From Aldehydirespirator sp965116865 (lineage in GTDB: Bacteria > Actinomycetota > Acidimicrobiia > Acidimicrobiales > Aldehydirespiratoraceae), in the NCBI GenBank assembly GCA_965116865.1, contig OZ220727.1:1054001-1118000 (forward strand): a stretch of 64,000 nt of DNA, given 5' to 3'. Below the pieces are notes generated by a model. It was not told where the DNA came from and did not search any database. It saw nothing but the letters and a program-made list of their open reading frames with translations. Each line of letters begins with the position of its first letter. Positions within the stretch are counted from its first letter, which is position 1. Both the position numbers and the translations under genes were made by a program. Of this stretch, positions 34,132-43,234 are shown piece after piece.

Positions 34132-34452
34132 TCACCGGCACCGGCTCGCCCGTCGGCGGTTCTGGACCCGGCACCATTCCAGCCACACCACCACGTCGTC
34201 CGGCTTGGGAACGACACCGGGATCGCCGTACATCGTCTCGGTCCTGAACCTGGTCAACGGGGCCGTCGGCAACGGGAGGAACGGGGGCCGCCGCCACCAA
34301 CGGTCGGGGGCGAAGCGGGCCAGCTGAGCGGCAGCGGTCGGCCACAACCGCGGCCGACACGCCACCGTCCGGGCCGACCGGAGAACCAACCTGGCAGCGA
34401 GAACAACGCCCACGCCCGCCAAGACTAGGGAGTCTTCGAGGCACGACGGCAC
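34132..34452 (-). CDS. Conserved hypothetical protein, 106 residues
   Basis: GTG start. An N-terminal hydrophobic stretch (about 7-23, SLVLAGVGVVLAARLVL) is followed by a soluble part with FAPDRWWRRPPFLPLPTAPL and TMYGDPGVVPKPDDVVVWLE, then WCRVQNRR. The Trp/Pro-rich block looks like a conserved family rather than random frame, but I cannot name one. It lies between the HNH gene and moxR on the opposite strand to moxR. Confidence 0.6.
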   Translation of the reverse strand: MPSCLEDSLVLAGVGVVLAARLVLRSARTVACRPRLWPTAAAQLARFAPDRWWRRPPFLPLPTAPLTRFRTETMYGDPGVVPKPDDVVVWLEWCRVQNRRRASRCR

Positions 34453-34517
34453 CGGCGGACGGGACGGCGCCCCGCCCGCCGAGAGTAGTGCCCCAGCGGC
34501 TATACGCTTGGTCGGCG

Positions 34518-35462
34518 ATGGGACACTTCGATGAACAGTTCGATCTGATCTGCCAGAACATCGGGCTCGCCGTCAAAGGCAAGCCCGAGGTAATCGAGAT
34601 GCTGGTGCTGGCCCTGGTGTGCGGAGGCCACGTGCTTATCGAGGACGCGCCCGGCGTGGGCAAGACCGCGCTGGGCAAGGCGCTGGCCCGCAGCGTGGAT
34701 GTGAGCTTCGGACGGATCCAGTTCACCCCCGACCTCCTGCCCGTCGACATCACAGGAACATCGGTGTTCAACCGGGCCACCGGCACGTTCGAGTTCCGGC
34801 CCGGGCCGGTGTTCTCGAACATCGTGCTGGCCGACGAGATCAACCGCGCCTCCCCCAAGGCCCAGTCGGCGCTGCTCGAAGCGATGGGCGAGCAGCAAGT
34901 GACCGTAGACGGAGCGACCCGTCACCTCGAGGCGCCCTTCACGGTCATAGCCACACAGAACCCGCTGGACTACGAGGGCACCTACCCGCTTCCGGAGAGT
35001 CAGCTGGACCGCTTCCTGATGCGCCTCGAGGTGGGCTACCCGGACCGCGCGTCCGAGGACGCGATCCTGGCGGACAGAGGCGTCCAGGAGCCCGTCGACG
35101 CTATCGGCCCGGTCGCCGACGGGGCCGTCGTACGGTGGATGTCCGACCAGCTGGAAGAGGTTCACGCCTCCGACGCGCTGCGTTCATACCTGCTCGACGT
35201 GGCAGGCGCCACCCGGCGCCATCCCGCCCTGTCGTTGGGTTTGTCGCCCAGAGGGGTGCTGGCCGTGCTCCGGGTGGCGCGTGCCAGGGCAGCCTCGATG
35301 AGCCGCGACTTCGTCACGCCCGACGACATCAAAGCCCTGGCGCCGTCGATACTGCCGCACCGCCTCATGCCCAAGCCGGACAGCCGCTTGCGGGGCGTGC
35401 GGTCCAACGACATCGTCACCGAGATCATCGATTCCGTGCCCGTGCCCCGCCGGGTGACCTGA
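34518..35462 (+). CDS. MoxR-family AAA+ ATPase
   Basis: 314 residues. Walker A is DAPGVGKTALGKAL, the Walker B region FSNIVLADEINRASPKAQSA, sensor 1 FTVIATQNPLDYEGTYPLPE and arginine-finger region ESQLDRFLMRLEVGYP. MoxR proteins act as chaperone-like partners of vWA/DUF58 proteins. I chose the ATG at 34518 (MGHFDEQ); a GTG at 34488 is possible. The DUF58 gene starts 1 bp after its stop. Confidence 0.93.
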   Translation: MGHFDEQFDLICQNIGLAVKGKPEVIEMLVLALVCGGHVLIEDAPGVGKTALGKALARSVDVSFGRIQFTPDLLPVDITGTSVFNRATGTFEFRPGPVFSNIVLADEINRASPKAQSALLEAMGEQQVTVDGATRHLEAPFTVIATQNPLDYEGTYPLPESQLDRFLMRLEVGYPDRASEDAILADRGVQEPVDAIGPVADGAVVRWMSDQLEEVHASDALRSYLLDVAGATRRHPALSLGLSPRGVLAVLRVARARAASMSRDFVTPDDIKALAPSILPHRLMPKPDSRLRGVRSNDIVTEIIDSVPVPRRVT

Positions 35463-35463
35463 T

Positions 35464-36639
35464 ATGCCGACCCCGGTCGGCTGGAGGCTGCTGGGGACAG
35501 GGGCGGCAGTGGTCGCGGGCGGGAGGATCTTCGGGATCCTGGAGTTCTACGTGATCGGGACAACGGCCGTCGCCGCCGTGGCGACGGCGCTGGCCGTGCG
35601 TCTCGTGCGTCCGTCGCGGCTGTCGGTCCTGCGGCTGGTGTCATCACAGATGGTGGCCGTCTCCGAGCCGTTGGACGTACGGCTGGACGTGGAGAACCGG
35701 GCCCGCCTGCCGTCCCCGACCGTTCGCATCATCGAGCCGGCCACCGGTGCAGACGAGGCTCGTTTCCACATGGCGCCGCTGCCCGGCGGATCGGCTGCGG
35801 CGAGGAGCTACCGCCTGCATCCCGCCCGCCGCGGCGTCCTGGAGATCGGTCCCACGCTCATCGAGGTCAGCGACGCTCTGGGGCTGGTCCGACGACGCCG
35901 CATGCTCGACAACCGCACCAGCGTGATCGTGCATCCGCCGATCGAGCATCTGGCGTGGATGCGCCTGCCAGTCGGCGGCGACCTGTCCCCGCCCGTCGAG
36001 TTCCGGCACCGGTCGCTCGGACTCACCAGCGAGGAGTTCGACGTCCTGCGACCCTACGCCGAGGGCGACGACCTCCGTCACATACACTGGCGGGCGACGG
36101 CCCGACTCGACGAATTCTACGTGCGCCGGTTCCAGCCCTCCCGCCCGGGCAGCATGACGGTGGTCATCGACACCCGTCCGCCCGGCGACGCCGCCGCCGT
36201 GCAGGATCACACCACCTCGGTGGCCGCGTCCATCGTGGACGCGGTGCTCCGCGCCGGAGACGGGGCTCGAATCGTCACCACCGACGGCCGCGGGACTTCG
36301 ATGCTCGGCCGCCGGCACGACATCGCGGCAGCACTCGACTTCCTGGCCATGCTGGAGGGCGGACTTCCCTCCATCGAAGGCACTGCCACGAAAGGAGCGT
36401 CCGTCGTGGTGGTGGTCACCGCGTCCGGCGACGCCATCGACAACCCGTCCGCCCGCCACAGCCTGGCCCGGCGCCTCGGCGCCTCGCTGGTCGTGACCCA
36501 CGGCGCCGCCCAACGCAACGCCGGCTCGCCGGCCGCCGACCTCGAAGGCCGCTGGATACACCTGACCGGCCCCGGCCAGCTTCCGGGCCTGTGGCAGATG
36601 GCCGCCGCGGCGGGCCGCATCCTCCCGACGAGGCCATGA
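35464..36639 (+). CDS. DUF58 domain protein
   Basis: 391 residues: two N-terminal transmembrane helices (about 8-50), a beta-rich region, and the DUF58 core RPYAEGDDLRHIHWRATARL near residue 198, followed by a vWA-like fold (MTVVIDTRP, IVTTDGRGTS). It is the usual partner of MoxR ATPases and of the transglutaminase gene that follows with an ATGA overlap. The molecular function is unknown. Confidence 0.9.
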   Translation: MPTPVGWRLLGTGAAVVAGGRIFGILEFYVIGTTAVAAVATALAVRLVRPSRLSVLRLVSSQMVAVSEPLDVRLDVENRARLPSPTVRIIEPATGADEARFHMAPLPGGSAAARSYRLHPARRGVLEIGPTLIEVSDALGLVRRRRMLDNRTSVIVHPPIEHLAWMRLPVGGDLSPPVEFRHRSLGLTSEEFDVLRPYAEGDDLRHIHWRATARLDEFYVRRFQPSRPGSMTVVIDTRPPGDAAAVQDHTTSVAASIVDAVLRAGDGARIVTTDGRGTSMLGRRHDIAAALDFLAMLEGGLPSIEGTATKGASVVVVVTASGDAIDNPSARHSLARRLGASLVVTHGAAQRNAGSPAADLEGRWIHLTGPGQLPGLWQMAAAAGRILPTRP

Positions 36640-39155
36640 GCCCCGCGATCACGTCGCCGGAACGCCGCCACGGCGAGGCCTACGACTGGTTGTCGACGGC
36701 CGCTCTCATCTCGGTGACCGTGGTGGTGGGGGCCGGGATGTCGCGGCTGTTCACCGACCGATCGTTCCTCTCCGACGTCCTGACGCCGGCGGTCGTGGCT
36801 CACGCGGCCGCGGCCGCGGCCCGGCGAGCCCGGCTGCCCGTGCACACGGCCGCAGTGGCCTGCTGCGGAAGCGTGGCGATCGCTGCCACCCTGATGCTCT
36901 ACAGCGACACGGCCTGGCTTGTTCTGCCCACCGTCGACACCGTCGTGGCGATGCGCGGCGACCTGGCCGATTCGTGGAGCGTCGTCAACGCCTCGTCCGC
37001 GCCGGTCGCGCCGACGCCCGGCCTCGTCCTGGTCGCGGGCGCAGCCCTGGCGGCCTGCGCCTTCCTGGCCGACACGGCCGCCTTCCGCATACGCGCCGCG
37101 GCCAGCGCCGTCGTTCCGGCGTCGACGGTATACGGGTTCACCGTCGCGGCCGGGACGGGCGACGGGGCGGTGATGCATGGAGCTCTCTTCAGCGGAGCGG
37201 TCGGAGCAGCCATGGTCGCCCTGTGGCTGCGCAGCCGGCAGACCGACGCATGGATCGATGCCAGGCCGGGACGGGGCACGCTGGCCATGGCCCGGACCGC
37301 CGGCGCGGCACTGATGCTGGCAGTGGTGTCGGGCGCCGTCGCCGGTCCGTGGCTTCCCGGAGCGGACGCGGCGCCGTGGGTCGACCTGACCGAACTCGAA
37401 GTGACCGACGCCGCGCCGTGGGCCGTCCCCCCGAACCCGCAACCCGAGCCGTGGAGCGACTTCGAGCTGCGGTCGGCTGCCTCCGGACCAGCATCCGACG
37501 CACCCGATCCCGACGGTCCGAGGGTTCTCGTCAGCCCGCTGGTCCAGGTTCGCAGCCGCCTGGTCGACCTGTCCGACCGTGAACTGTTCATAGTAGAAGT
37601 GCTCGAGGAGGAGCGCCAGTACTGGAGGCTGACTTCGCTCGACGAGTTCGACGGGAACGGGTGGGAGGCCCGCTCGGACTATTCTTTGGCGTCCGGGCCC
37701 CTTGCGGGCACGATCGATCCGGAGACGGCCGGATCCGCCATCGTGCAGACAGTGACGCTGACGGGGCTGGGCAACTCCTACCTGCCGGCAGCCTTCGAGC
37801 CGCGGAGGATCCTCGACGACGGCGGTACGGCCATGGAGCACGAGGCCGCATCCGGTTCGCTGATCAAGGCACGGCCGACCGCGCGGGACGGATCCGGCAG
37901 CTTCACCTACTCGGTGGAGTCGGTCGTTCCCTCAGTCGGCGATCCCGACCGGCTCCGCAATGCCGCGACGTCGACGGTGGACCCCGAGTTGCTGGCCTCC
38001 AACACCGAGCTTCCCGACGAGGCGCGCGCGGTCGTGCTCGCGGAGGCGCAGCGGGTCACGGCAGACGGCCGCTCGGACTACCACCGGGCGCTGCTGCTGC
38101 AGGACTACTTCCGCTTGGACGGCGCCTTCCGGTACGACCTGCACACGCACTCCAGAGGCGGCATCGACAGTCTCGAGGAGTTCCTCTTCGACGTGCGGGC
38201 CGGATACTGCCAGCAGTTCGCGTCGGCCTACGCGGCGATGGCCCGCAGCATCGGGCTGCCCGCACGTGTGGCGGTCGGCTTCACTTGGGGGGAATGGGAT
38301 CCAGCCCGCGGCGAGCGGGGAGCCTACGTCGTGCGGGGCGAGCACGCCCACGCCTGGCCCGAGGTCTACTTCGCTGACGCCGGCTGGATCCGCTTCGAGC
38401 CGACCCCGGGCCGGGGCGCCCCGGGAGACTTCGCGATCACCGGCCACTTCCCCGAGCAGTCCGGCCCGCTGCCGCCGACGGTGCAGGCCGCAGCACAGCA
38501 GAACGCCGCGCCGTCCTCGGGAGCGTCCGACGACTCGACCGGATCCGGCTTCGCTGGGCTTAGGAATCCGCCCGAGCAGGACTCGACCCACCGGTCGGGC
38601 ACGGCGCAAAGGACGGACGGGACCGGCGGCTCGGTGCTGGGGATGCCGCATCCGCTCGCGGCAGGGGCCATAGCACTGGCCGCGGCGGCCTCGCTGCTAG
38701 GGGCGGTTCCCCTGCTGCGCCGCCTGAACCGCCGACGGGTCAGGGTTCGACTGGCCGACGACCCGCCCGGCCTGATCGAGGAGTGCTGGAGCGACGCGGT
38801 CGATGCCCTGGCCCTGGCAGGCATCAACCCGAACGCGTTCGAGACGCCTCACGAACTCGCCCGGCGTGCACTCGCCCGCGGCGGCGTAGGCCCCGTCCCA
38901 GAGCTTGCAGCCCTGGCCACACACGGGCGCTACGCCGCCGACACCTCGGCGTCGATGGCGGCCCGAGCCGAGGCACTGGGGTCGCTGGTGGTCGCCGAGT
39001 GCCGCTCCGGTGCGAGCCGGTCGAGCCGGTTGGCCGCAGCGATCGACCCGTCGACTCTCTTCAGGGGCCGAGCGAACATGGGAGGCGACGCAGCCCGCAC
39101 GGACGCAGCCGCTGCCCGAGCGGAGCGTGGGCGCAGCGATCAGCAACGACTGTGA
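36636..39155 (+). CDS. TgpA-like membrane transglutaminase
   Basis: 839 residues. The N-terminal third has six or so transmembrane helices. The extracytoplasmic transglutaminase domain has catalytic Cys525 in RAGYCQQFASAYAAMARSIG and His572 in GEHAHAWPEVY, followed by the GWIRFEPTPGR block. A low-complexity linker and a further transmembrane helix (about 668-690) precede a DUF4129-like cytoplasmic tail. The start overlaps the DUF58 stop. The last 35 codons coincide with a copy of the dispersed repeat, suggesting that the repeat replaced or extended the original C-terminus. Together with MoxR and DUF58 it forms a classic three-gene unit. Confidence 0.92.
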   Translation: MSPAITSPERRHGEAYDWLSTAALISVTVVVGAGMSRLFTDRSFLSDVLTPAVVAHAAAAAARRARLPVHTAAVACCGSVAIAATLMLYSDTAWLVLPTVDTVVAMRGDLADSWSVVNASSAPVAPTPGLVLVAGAALAACAFLADTAAFRIRAAASAVVPASTVYGFTVAAGTGDGAVMHGALFSGAVGAAMVALWLRSRQTDAWIDARPGRGTLAMARTAGAALMLAVVSGAVAGPWLPGADAAPWVDLTELEVTDAAPWAVPPNPQPEPWSDFELRSAASGPASDAPDPDGPRVLVSPLVQVRSRLVDLSDRELFIVEVLEEERQYWRLTSLDEFDGNGWEARSDYSLASGPLAGTIDPETAGSAIVQTVTLTGLGNSYLPAAFEPRRILDDGGTAMEHEAASGSLIKARPTARDGSGSFTYSVESVVPSVGDPDRLRNAATSTVDPELLASNTELPDEARAVVLAEAQRVTADGRSDYHRALLLQDYFRLDGAFRYDLHTHSRGGIDSLEEFLFDVRAGYCQQFASAYAAMARSIGLPARVAVGFTWGEWDPARGERGAYVVRGEHAHAWPEVYFADAGWIRFEPTPGRGAPGDFAITGHFPEQSGPLPPTVQAAAQQNAAPSSGASDDSTGSGFAGLRNPPEQDSTHRSGTAQRTDGTGGSVLGMPHPLAAGAIALAAAASLLGAVPLLRRLNRRRVRVRLADDPPGLIEECWSDAVDALALAGINPNAFETPHELARRALARGGVGPVPELAALATHGRYAADTSASMAARAEALGSLVVAECRSGASRSSRLAAAIDPSTLFRGRANMGGDAARTDAAAARAERGRSDQQRL
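39057..39150. repeat. Dispersed repeat, diverged copy within the transglutaminase 3' end
   Basis: CTTCAGGGGCCGAGCGAACA begins a segment related to the GGCCGAGCGAA family, followed by GACGCAGCCCG and a CCGAGCGGAGCG tail. It is translated as the C-terminus of the transglutaminase. Confidence 0.45.
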
Positions 39156-39160
39156 CACGG

Positions 39161-39352
39161 CCGCTGCGGGAAGGCCGCGCAGCTGTTCGAGCGCGCTCTC
39201 AGGTCCAGATCCCGGAAGTCGAACGACCGGCGCCCCCGGCCGAGGCCGGTCAGTCGCCGCTGCGGGAAGGCCGCGCAGCTGTTCGAGCGCGCTCTCAGGT
39301 CCAGATCCCGGAAGTCGAACGACCGGCGCCCCCGGCCGAGGCCGGTCAGTCG
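39161..39352. repeat. 96-bp tandem duplication (2 copies) between convergent genes
   Basis: CCGCTGCGGGAAGGCCGCGC occurs at 39161 and 39257, and the two 96-bp units are essentially identical. They fill the gap between the transglutaminase stop and the DUF3040 stop, and may form part of their termination region. Confidence 0.93.
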
Positions 39353-39711
39353 CCGTTGCGGTCGTCGCGGTCCCTGATCCGGGAGCCGGAACCTCCCACC
39401 AGGTGGCGCAGCCTCCCTCCCCGCATGGACTCCGTCACCTGGCCGAGCCCGGCCTTTCCGACCCGGCGGGCGTTGCGCTCGAGGAACAGCAGCGACAGGA
39501 GCATCACGAGGAAGCCGCCGAACGAGAGCAGGTACGACGTGGACAGCATCCACACCATGATCACCACTCCGGCCAGCAGGCCGAGCGAGGCCCACTTGAT
39601 GCTGCGGAACGCGTGCGTGTAGACGGTGGTCTCTGCCAGTTCGGGGTCGCTCTCGTAGAGGTGCGACTCGATCTCGCTGAGGATGCGCTTCTCGTCCTCC
39701 GACAACGGCAC
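39346..39711 (-). CDS. DUF3040 membrane protein
   Basis: 121 residues from a GTG at 39711 preceded by a strong GGAGGTGA site. It begins VPLSEDEKRILSEIESHLYE, the DUF3040 signature, followed by two transmembrane helices (about 45-85). Function unknown; the family is almost confined to actinobacteria. The four 13-bp repeats at 39737 lie directly upstream. Confidence 0.85.
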   Translation of the reverse strand: MPLSEDEKRILSEIESHLYESDPELAETTVYTHAFRSIKWASLGLLAGVVIMVWMLSTSYLLSFGGFLVMLLSLLFLERNARRVGKAGLGQVTESMRGGRLRHLVGGSGSRIRDRDDRNGD

Positions 39712-39736
39712 GCTGTCACCTCCGGCGTCGTTGGCT

Positions 39737-39788
39737 TGTACAACCGCCGTGTACAACCGCCGTGTACAACCGTCGTGTACAACCGTCG
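39737..39788. promoter_or_regulatory. Four 13-bp direct repeats TGTACAACCGYCG upstream of the DUF3040 gene
   Basis: TGTACAACCGCCG occurs twice and TGTACAACCGTCG twice, head to tail with a 13-bp period, and a decayed fifth follows (TGCATACC). Each unit contains the palindrome TGTACA. The array is 26 bp upstream of the DUF3040 start and about 125 bp upstream of the rightward membrane-protein gene. It resembles an iteron-type operator. The AT content is higher than in its surroundings. Confidence 0.6.
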
Positions 39789-39912
39789 TGCATACCTGGC
39801 CATGACGATAGCCGGATTCCGGCGCGCCGCGTCGGGATCCCTCCGGGTCCGGCGACAGGGACCCTTCCGCCCCGACCGCGGCCTGCGGCGGCAGGGCCCG
39901 GTTAAGCTTGTC

Positions 39913-40227
39913 GTGGTGCTGGACCAGCGCTGCGAGCCGCCCGACTCTTCGCCCTCACTGCCGGCCCGGGTGCTGGCCTTCGCGGCCATCGTCGTGGCCG
40001 GCGTGTGCGGCGGCCTGATCGGCTTCGCGGTGATGGACTTGGGCTGCGACGGCGGCTGTACCATCGCAGCCGGCCTGGTCGGGCTGGGGACCGCCGCAGG
40101 CGCGGCAGCCGGCACCGGAGTCGTGGCCGTGCTGGCGCTAATGGCGTCCGCCGAGTGGCGGGCCCAGCAGTCTCGGGACGAGGCCGGCCCGCCGACGGGC
40201 CGCTCCGGGAGCCGACCGGGCCCATGA
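39913..40227 (+). CDS. Small membrane protein of unknown function
   Basis: 104 residues from a GTG at 39913 (or 39916). Two hydrophobic helices (about 20-40 and 48-78) flank the Cys-containing loop MDLGCDGGCTIAAG. The stop overlaps the start of the response-regulator gene (ATGA), strong support that it is translated and coupled. It might be an accessory of the two-component system; no family recognised. Confidence 0.6.
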   Translation: MVLDQRCEPPDSSPSLPARVLAFAAIVVAGVCGGLIGFAVMDLGCDGGCTIAAGLVGLGTAAGAAAGTGVVAVLALMASAEWRAQQSRDEAGPPTGRSGSRPGP

Positions 40228-40904
40228 CCACCCGGATCCTCACCGTGGAGGACGACGAACGCATCCGCACAGCACTCCGGCTGGCGCTCGAGGACGAAGG
40301 CTGGGAAGTGGACGAGGTTCCCTCCGGCGAAGAGGCTCTCGCCGCGTTCGACCGCGTGCCCGCCGACGTGGTCCTGGTCGACATCATGCTGCCGGGCATC
40401 GACGGGTTCGACATCTGCCGGGCCATCCGCAAATCGAGCGACGTTCCCATCGTGATGATCACGGCCCGCTCAGACACCCACGACGTGGTGGCGGGACTCG
40501 AGGCCGGCGCCGACGACTACCTCACCAAGCCGTTCGCGCCCAAGGAGCTCTCGGCCCGCATCCGGGCCCTGCTGCGAAGGGTGCGGGCCTCCGACGAGAG
40601 CGGCAGCGAGATCGTCTTCGGCGACGTGCGCATCATCCCCGACGAGGGGGTGGTGCGGATCGCGGGCGTCGAGGCGCACCTCACCAAGACCGAGTTCCGG
40701 CTGCTGGTGGAGCTGGCGTCGAGCCCGGGCCGGATCTTCAGCCGGGAGGTTCTGCTGGAGCGTGTGTGGGGCCTCGGCTACTTCGGTGACGGCAGGCTGG
40801 TAGACGTCCACGTGCGCAGGCTGCGAACCAAGATCGAGCCCGACCCGGCCAACCCCCGCCACGTCGTGACGGTGCGCGGGATCGGCTACAAGCTCCAGCC
40901 GTGA
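40224..40904 (+). CDS. OmpR-family response regulator, MtrA-like
   Basis: 226 residues. The receiver domain has the phospho-acceptor Asp53 in VVLVDIMLPGIDGFD and KPFAPKEL; the C-terminal winged helix has VEAHLTKTEFRLLVELA, LLERVWGLGYFGDGRLVDVH and VVTVRGIGYKLQP. The DNA-binding half resembles MtrA. Stop and start overlap with the kinase gene (GTGA), and the lipoprotein gene follows, as in mtrA-mtrB-lpqB. Confidence 0.93.
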   Translation: MTTRILTVEDDERIRTALRLALEDEGWEVDEVPSGEEALAAFDRVPADVVLVDIMLPGIDGFDICRAIRKSSDVPIVMITARSDTHDVVAGLEAGADDYLTKPFAPKELSARIRALLRRVRASDESGSEIVFGDVRIIPDEGVVRIAGVEAHLTKTEFRLLVELASSPGRIFSREVLLERVWGLGYFGDGRLVDVHVRRLRTKIEPDPANPRHVVTVRGIGYKLQP

Positions 40905-42358
40905 AACTGCTGCCGTCGTGGCTGTCGTTCCCGTACCGGCGCGGGCTGCGCACCCGCATCACCTTCGCCTTCGCCTTCGGCGGGCTGATGCTGGCCTCCA
41001 CCATCTCCTTCGCCACCCTCGCCCTGGCCCGCCAGAACCTACTGGAGGAGCGTGACGAGACCGCCTTCTCGGTCTTCGCCAACAACGGCCGACGGGTGCG
41101 CAACGAGCTCACCTCCGAGACCGACGACGAGGGCCGGAGAGCCATAGTGGAACGGCTGCGGCAGACGTCGGGAACGTTTCCACTGCTGCGTGTCGGCGAC
41201 GCGTGGACCTCGGCCGACCCGCTGGTGTTCAACCAGCAGGCCGTCCCAGGCCCGCTGCTGCTGCTCGTCGAGTCGGGCATCCCGGCGAGGATGCGCACCG
41301 CGATCGGCAGCAGCACCGTGATCGTCTCGGCCGTGCCCATACCGGCCCCCCCCACCGACGCGATCTACTTCGAGGCCGCTCCCCTCGACGACATCCAGGA
41401 GACACTCGACGCGTTGGCCTTCATCCTGTTCGGCGTCGCTGCGGTGACCACATTGTTCGCTGCCGCCTTCGGCTGGTGGGCCGCGGGCCGGCTGCTCAAC
41501 CCACTGGTGAAGGTCCGGACCGCGGCTGAGGCCCTGGCCGCCGGCGCGCTGGACACTCGCCTGACGCCGCCCGACGACGCCGACCTGGCCTCACTGACCG
41601 ACTCGTTCAACCGGATGGCCAGGGCGCTGGAAGAGAGGATCGCCCGCGACGCCCGCTTCGCGTCGGAGGTCAGCCACGAGCTGCGATCCCCATTGATGAC
41701 GCTGACGGCCTCGGTGGAGGTGCTCTACAACATGGCCAACGAGTTGGGCGAGCGAGGCCGCACTGCCCTGGACCTTCTCAGCGACGACATCTCGCGGTTC
41801 CGGAGGCTTGTGGAGGACCTCCTGGAGATCAACCGCTACGACGTCGGCACCGCCGACCTCGAGGCCGAGGAGGTCCGCATCGTCGAGTTCGTGCAGCACG
41901 CCATCTTCGAGTTCGGGCTCGACTCGACCGCGGTGATCGACTTCGAGGTGGCCCCCGGCATGGAGAACACCGTGCTCCCCGCCGACAAGCGACGTCTCGG
42001 CCGGGTGGTGTCCAACCTCGTCGACAACGCCTCCAAATACGGAGACGGCGAGGTGCGCGTCAGCCTCGACCGCCAGGACGGACTGGTGCGGCTCGGCGTG
42101 GAGGACAACGGCCCCGGAGTGGTCCCCGCCGAGCGCAACCTGATATTCGACCGGTTCCATCGAGGCCGGGCGGGGGGCCGGCGCGGCCGGGACTCGGGGT
42201 CTGGCCTGGGTCTGGCCCTCGTCGCCGAGCATGTCGGGCTGCACCGCGGCCGGGTGTGGGTGCAGGACCGCAAGGACGCCGCCCGCGGCGCCCGTTTCGT
42301 GGTCGAGCTGCCCGTAGCCACCATGGACGACCAGTCCGGGGAGGCTCTGACCCCGTGA
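40901..42358 (+). CDS. Sensor histidine kinase, MtrB-like
   Basis: 485 residues, GTG start. A first transmembrane helix (about 20-45), an extracytoplasmic sensor (about 46-180), a second helix (about 181-205) and a HAMP domain (LLNPLVKVRTAAEALAAG) are followed by the dimerisation domain with phospho-accepting His259 in EVSHELRSPL. The ATPase domain has NLVDNASKYGDG, LGVEDNGPGV and GSGLGLALVAEHV. In relatives MtrB senses cell-wall or osmotic state. The stop lies in a 72-bp offset repeat. Confidence 0.93.
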   Translation: MKLLPSWLSFPYRRGLRTRITFAFAFGGLMLASTISFATLALARQNLLEERDETAFSVFANNGRRVRNELTSETDDEGRRAIVERLRQTSGTFPLLRVGDAWTSADPLVFNQQAVPGPLLLLVESGIPARMRTAIGSSTVIVSAVPIPAPPTDAIYFEAAPLDDIQETLDALAFILFGVAAVTTLFAAAFGWWAAGRLLNPLVKVRTAAEALAAGALDTRLTPPDDADLASLTDSFNRMARALEERIARDARFASEVSHELRSPLMTLTASVEVLYNMANELGERGRTALDLLSDDISRFRRLVEDLLEINRYDVGTADLEAEEVRIVEFVQHAIFEFGLDSTAVIDFEVAPGMENTVLPADKRRLGRVVSNLVDNASKYGDGEVRVSLDRQDGLVRLGVEDNGPGVVPAERNLIFDRFHRGRAGGRRGRDSGSGLGLALVAEHVGLHRGRVWVQDRKDAARGARFVVELPVATMDDQSGEALTP

Positions 42359-42455
42359 GGCGGCCGCTCCTCAGCGCCCGCCCTGCCCGACGACGCCGTC
42401 GGCACGAGCGTGGTCCTGCCGGCCCCGTGAGGCGGCCGCTCCGCAGCGTCCGCCT
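42351..42455. repeat. 72-bp offset duplication spanning the kinase stop codon
   Basis: CCCCGTGAGGCGGCCGCTCC occurs at 42351 and 42423. The first copy contains the kinase stop (TGA). About 30 bp are shared per copy, with about 40 bp of unique sequence between. Confidence 0.85.
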
Positions 42456-42546
42456 GCTAGGTGCCCGGTCGCGGCCCGCACGGCCCGCGACCGAGGCTGC
42501 CAGGACTGAAAGAAGCGCCTCGACGACACAGCATGCCCTGACCGGC

Positions 42547-43203
42547 ATGTCCCTTCTCGCGCTGTTGGCGGCCCTGTCGCTGGCCGCTTCCTCAGGCTGC
42601 GGGCTGCCGACCGATCAACGGGCGCAGGCAATCGATCCCGAGGATCTGCCCGAGAGCCTCAGGCCGGGGTTCACCGCGTCCACCACCACCTCCGTTCCCA
42701 CTCCCTCGACCGAGGCCCGAACCGTTTACCTTCTCACGAACCCCCAGGACATCGAACGCACCGTCGTGGTGGCGGTCGAGCGGCAGATGGACCGCAGTGC
42801 CACGCTCGCCGACGTGCTGGCCACCCTGTTCGGGGAAGCCACCTCGCCCGAGGAGTCGGACGCCGGCTACTTCAACACTCTGGAGCTGTTCGAGATCCTG
42901 AGCGCCACAGTGGACGACGGCGTGGCCACCGTCGACATCGTCCATCTGTCGCCGGAAGGCGAGGACCAGCCGCCCTCGGCCGACGAGCTCGAGTTCGCTG
43001 CGGCGCAGCTGGTATTCACCGCCTCCGCTACCGAGGGCGTCGAAGGGATCAGGATCCTGCTCGACGGCCGGGAGGTGTCGGTCCCCACCAGCGACGCAGA
43101 CGCCGAGCCCGGCTCGGTGCTCGGACCCAGCGCCTACGAGCAGTTCCAGCCCGACTTCGCGCCGGCAGCCACGACCACCGCGCCCGTCGGCGACAAGGGC
43201 TAA
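42547..43203 (+). CDS. GerMN-domain lipoprotein, LpqB-like partner of the two-component system
   Basis: 218 residues from the ATG at 42547. The N-terminal signal ALLAALSLAASSGC gives a plausible, slightly atypical lipobox. The rest is one GerMN/sporulation-type domain (ATLADVLATLFGEATSPEES, LEFAAAQLVFTASATEGVEG), ending in a Thr/Ala/Pro tail. LpqB of mycobacteria has such a domain plus a beta-propeller and modulates MtrB; here the propeller is absent. Upstream codons back to 42256 are open but overlap the kinase. Confidence 0.82.
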   Translation: MSLLALLAALSLAASSGCGLPTDQRAQAIDPEDLPESLRPGFTASTTTSVPTPSTEARTVYLLTNPQDIERTVVVAVERQMDRSATLADVLATLFGEATSPEESDAGYFNTLELFEILSATVDDGVATVDIVHLSPEGEDQPPSADELEFAAAQLVFTASATEGVEGIRILLDGREVSVPTSDADAEPGSVLGPSAYEQFQPDFAPAATTTAPVGDKG

Positions 43204-43234
43204 CTGTGCATTCCCGCGCGCTGTTGTCTGAGGT

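Noticed and set aside
35955..36635. Upstream extension of the transglutaminase frame
   Set aside because: It overlaps the DUF58 gene in another frame and is Arg/Pro-rich shadow sequence; the ATGA overlap at 36636 gives the proper start.
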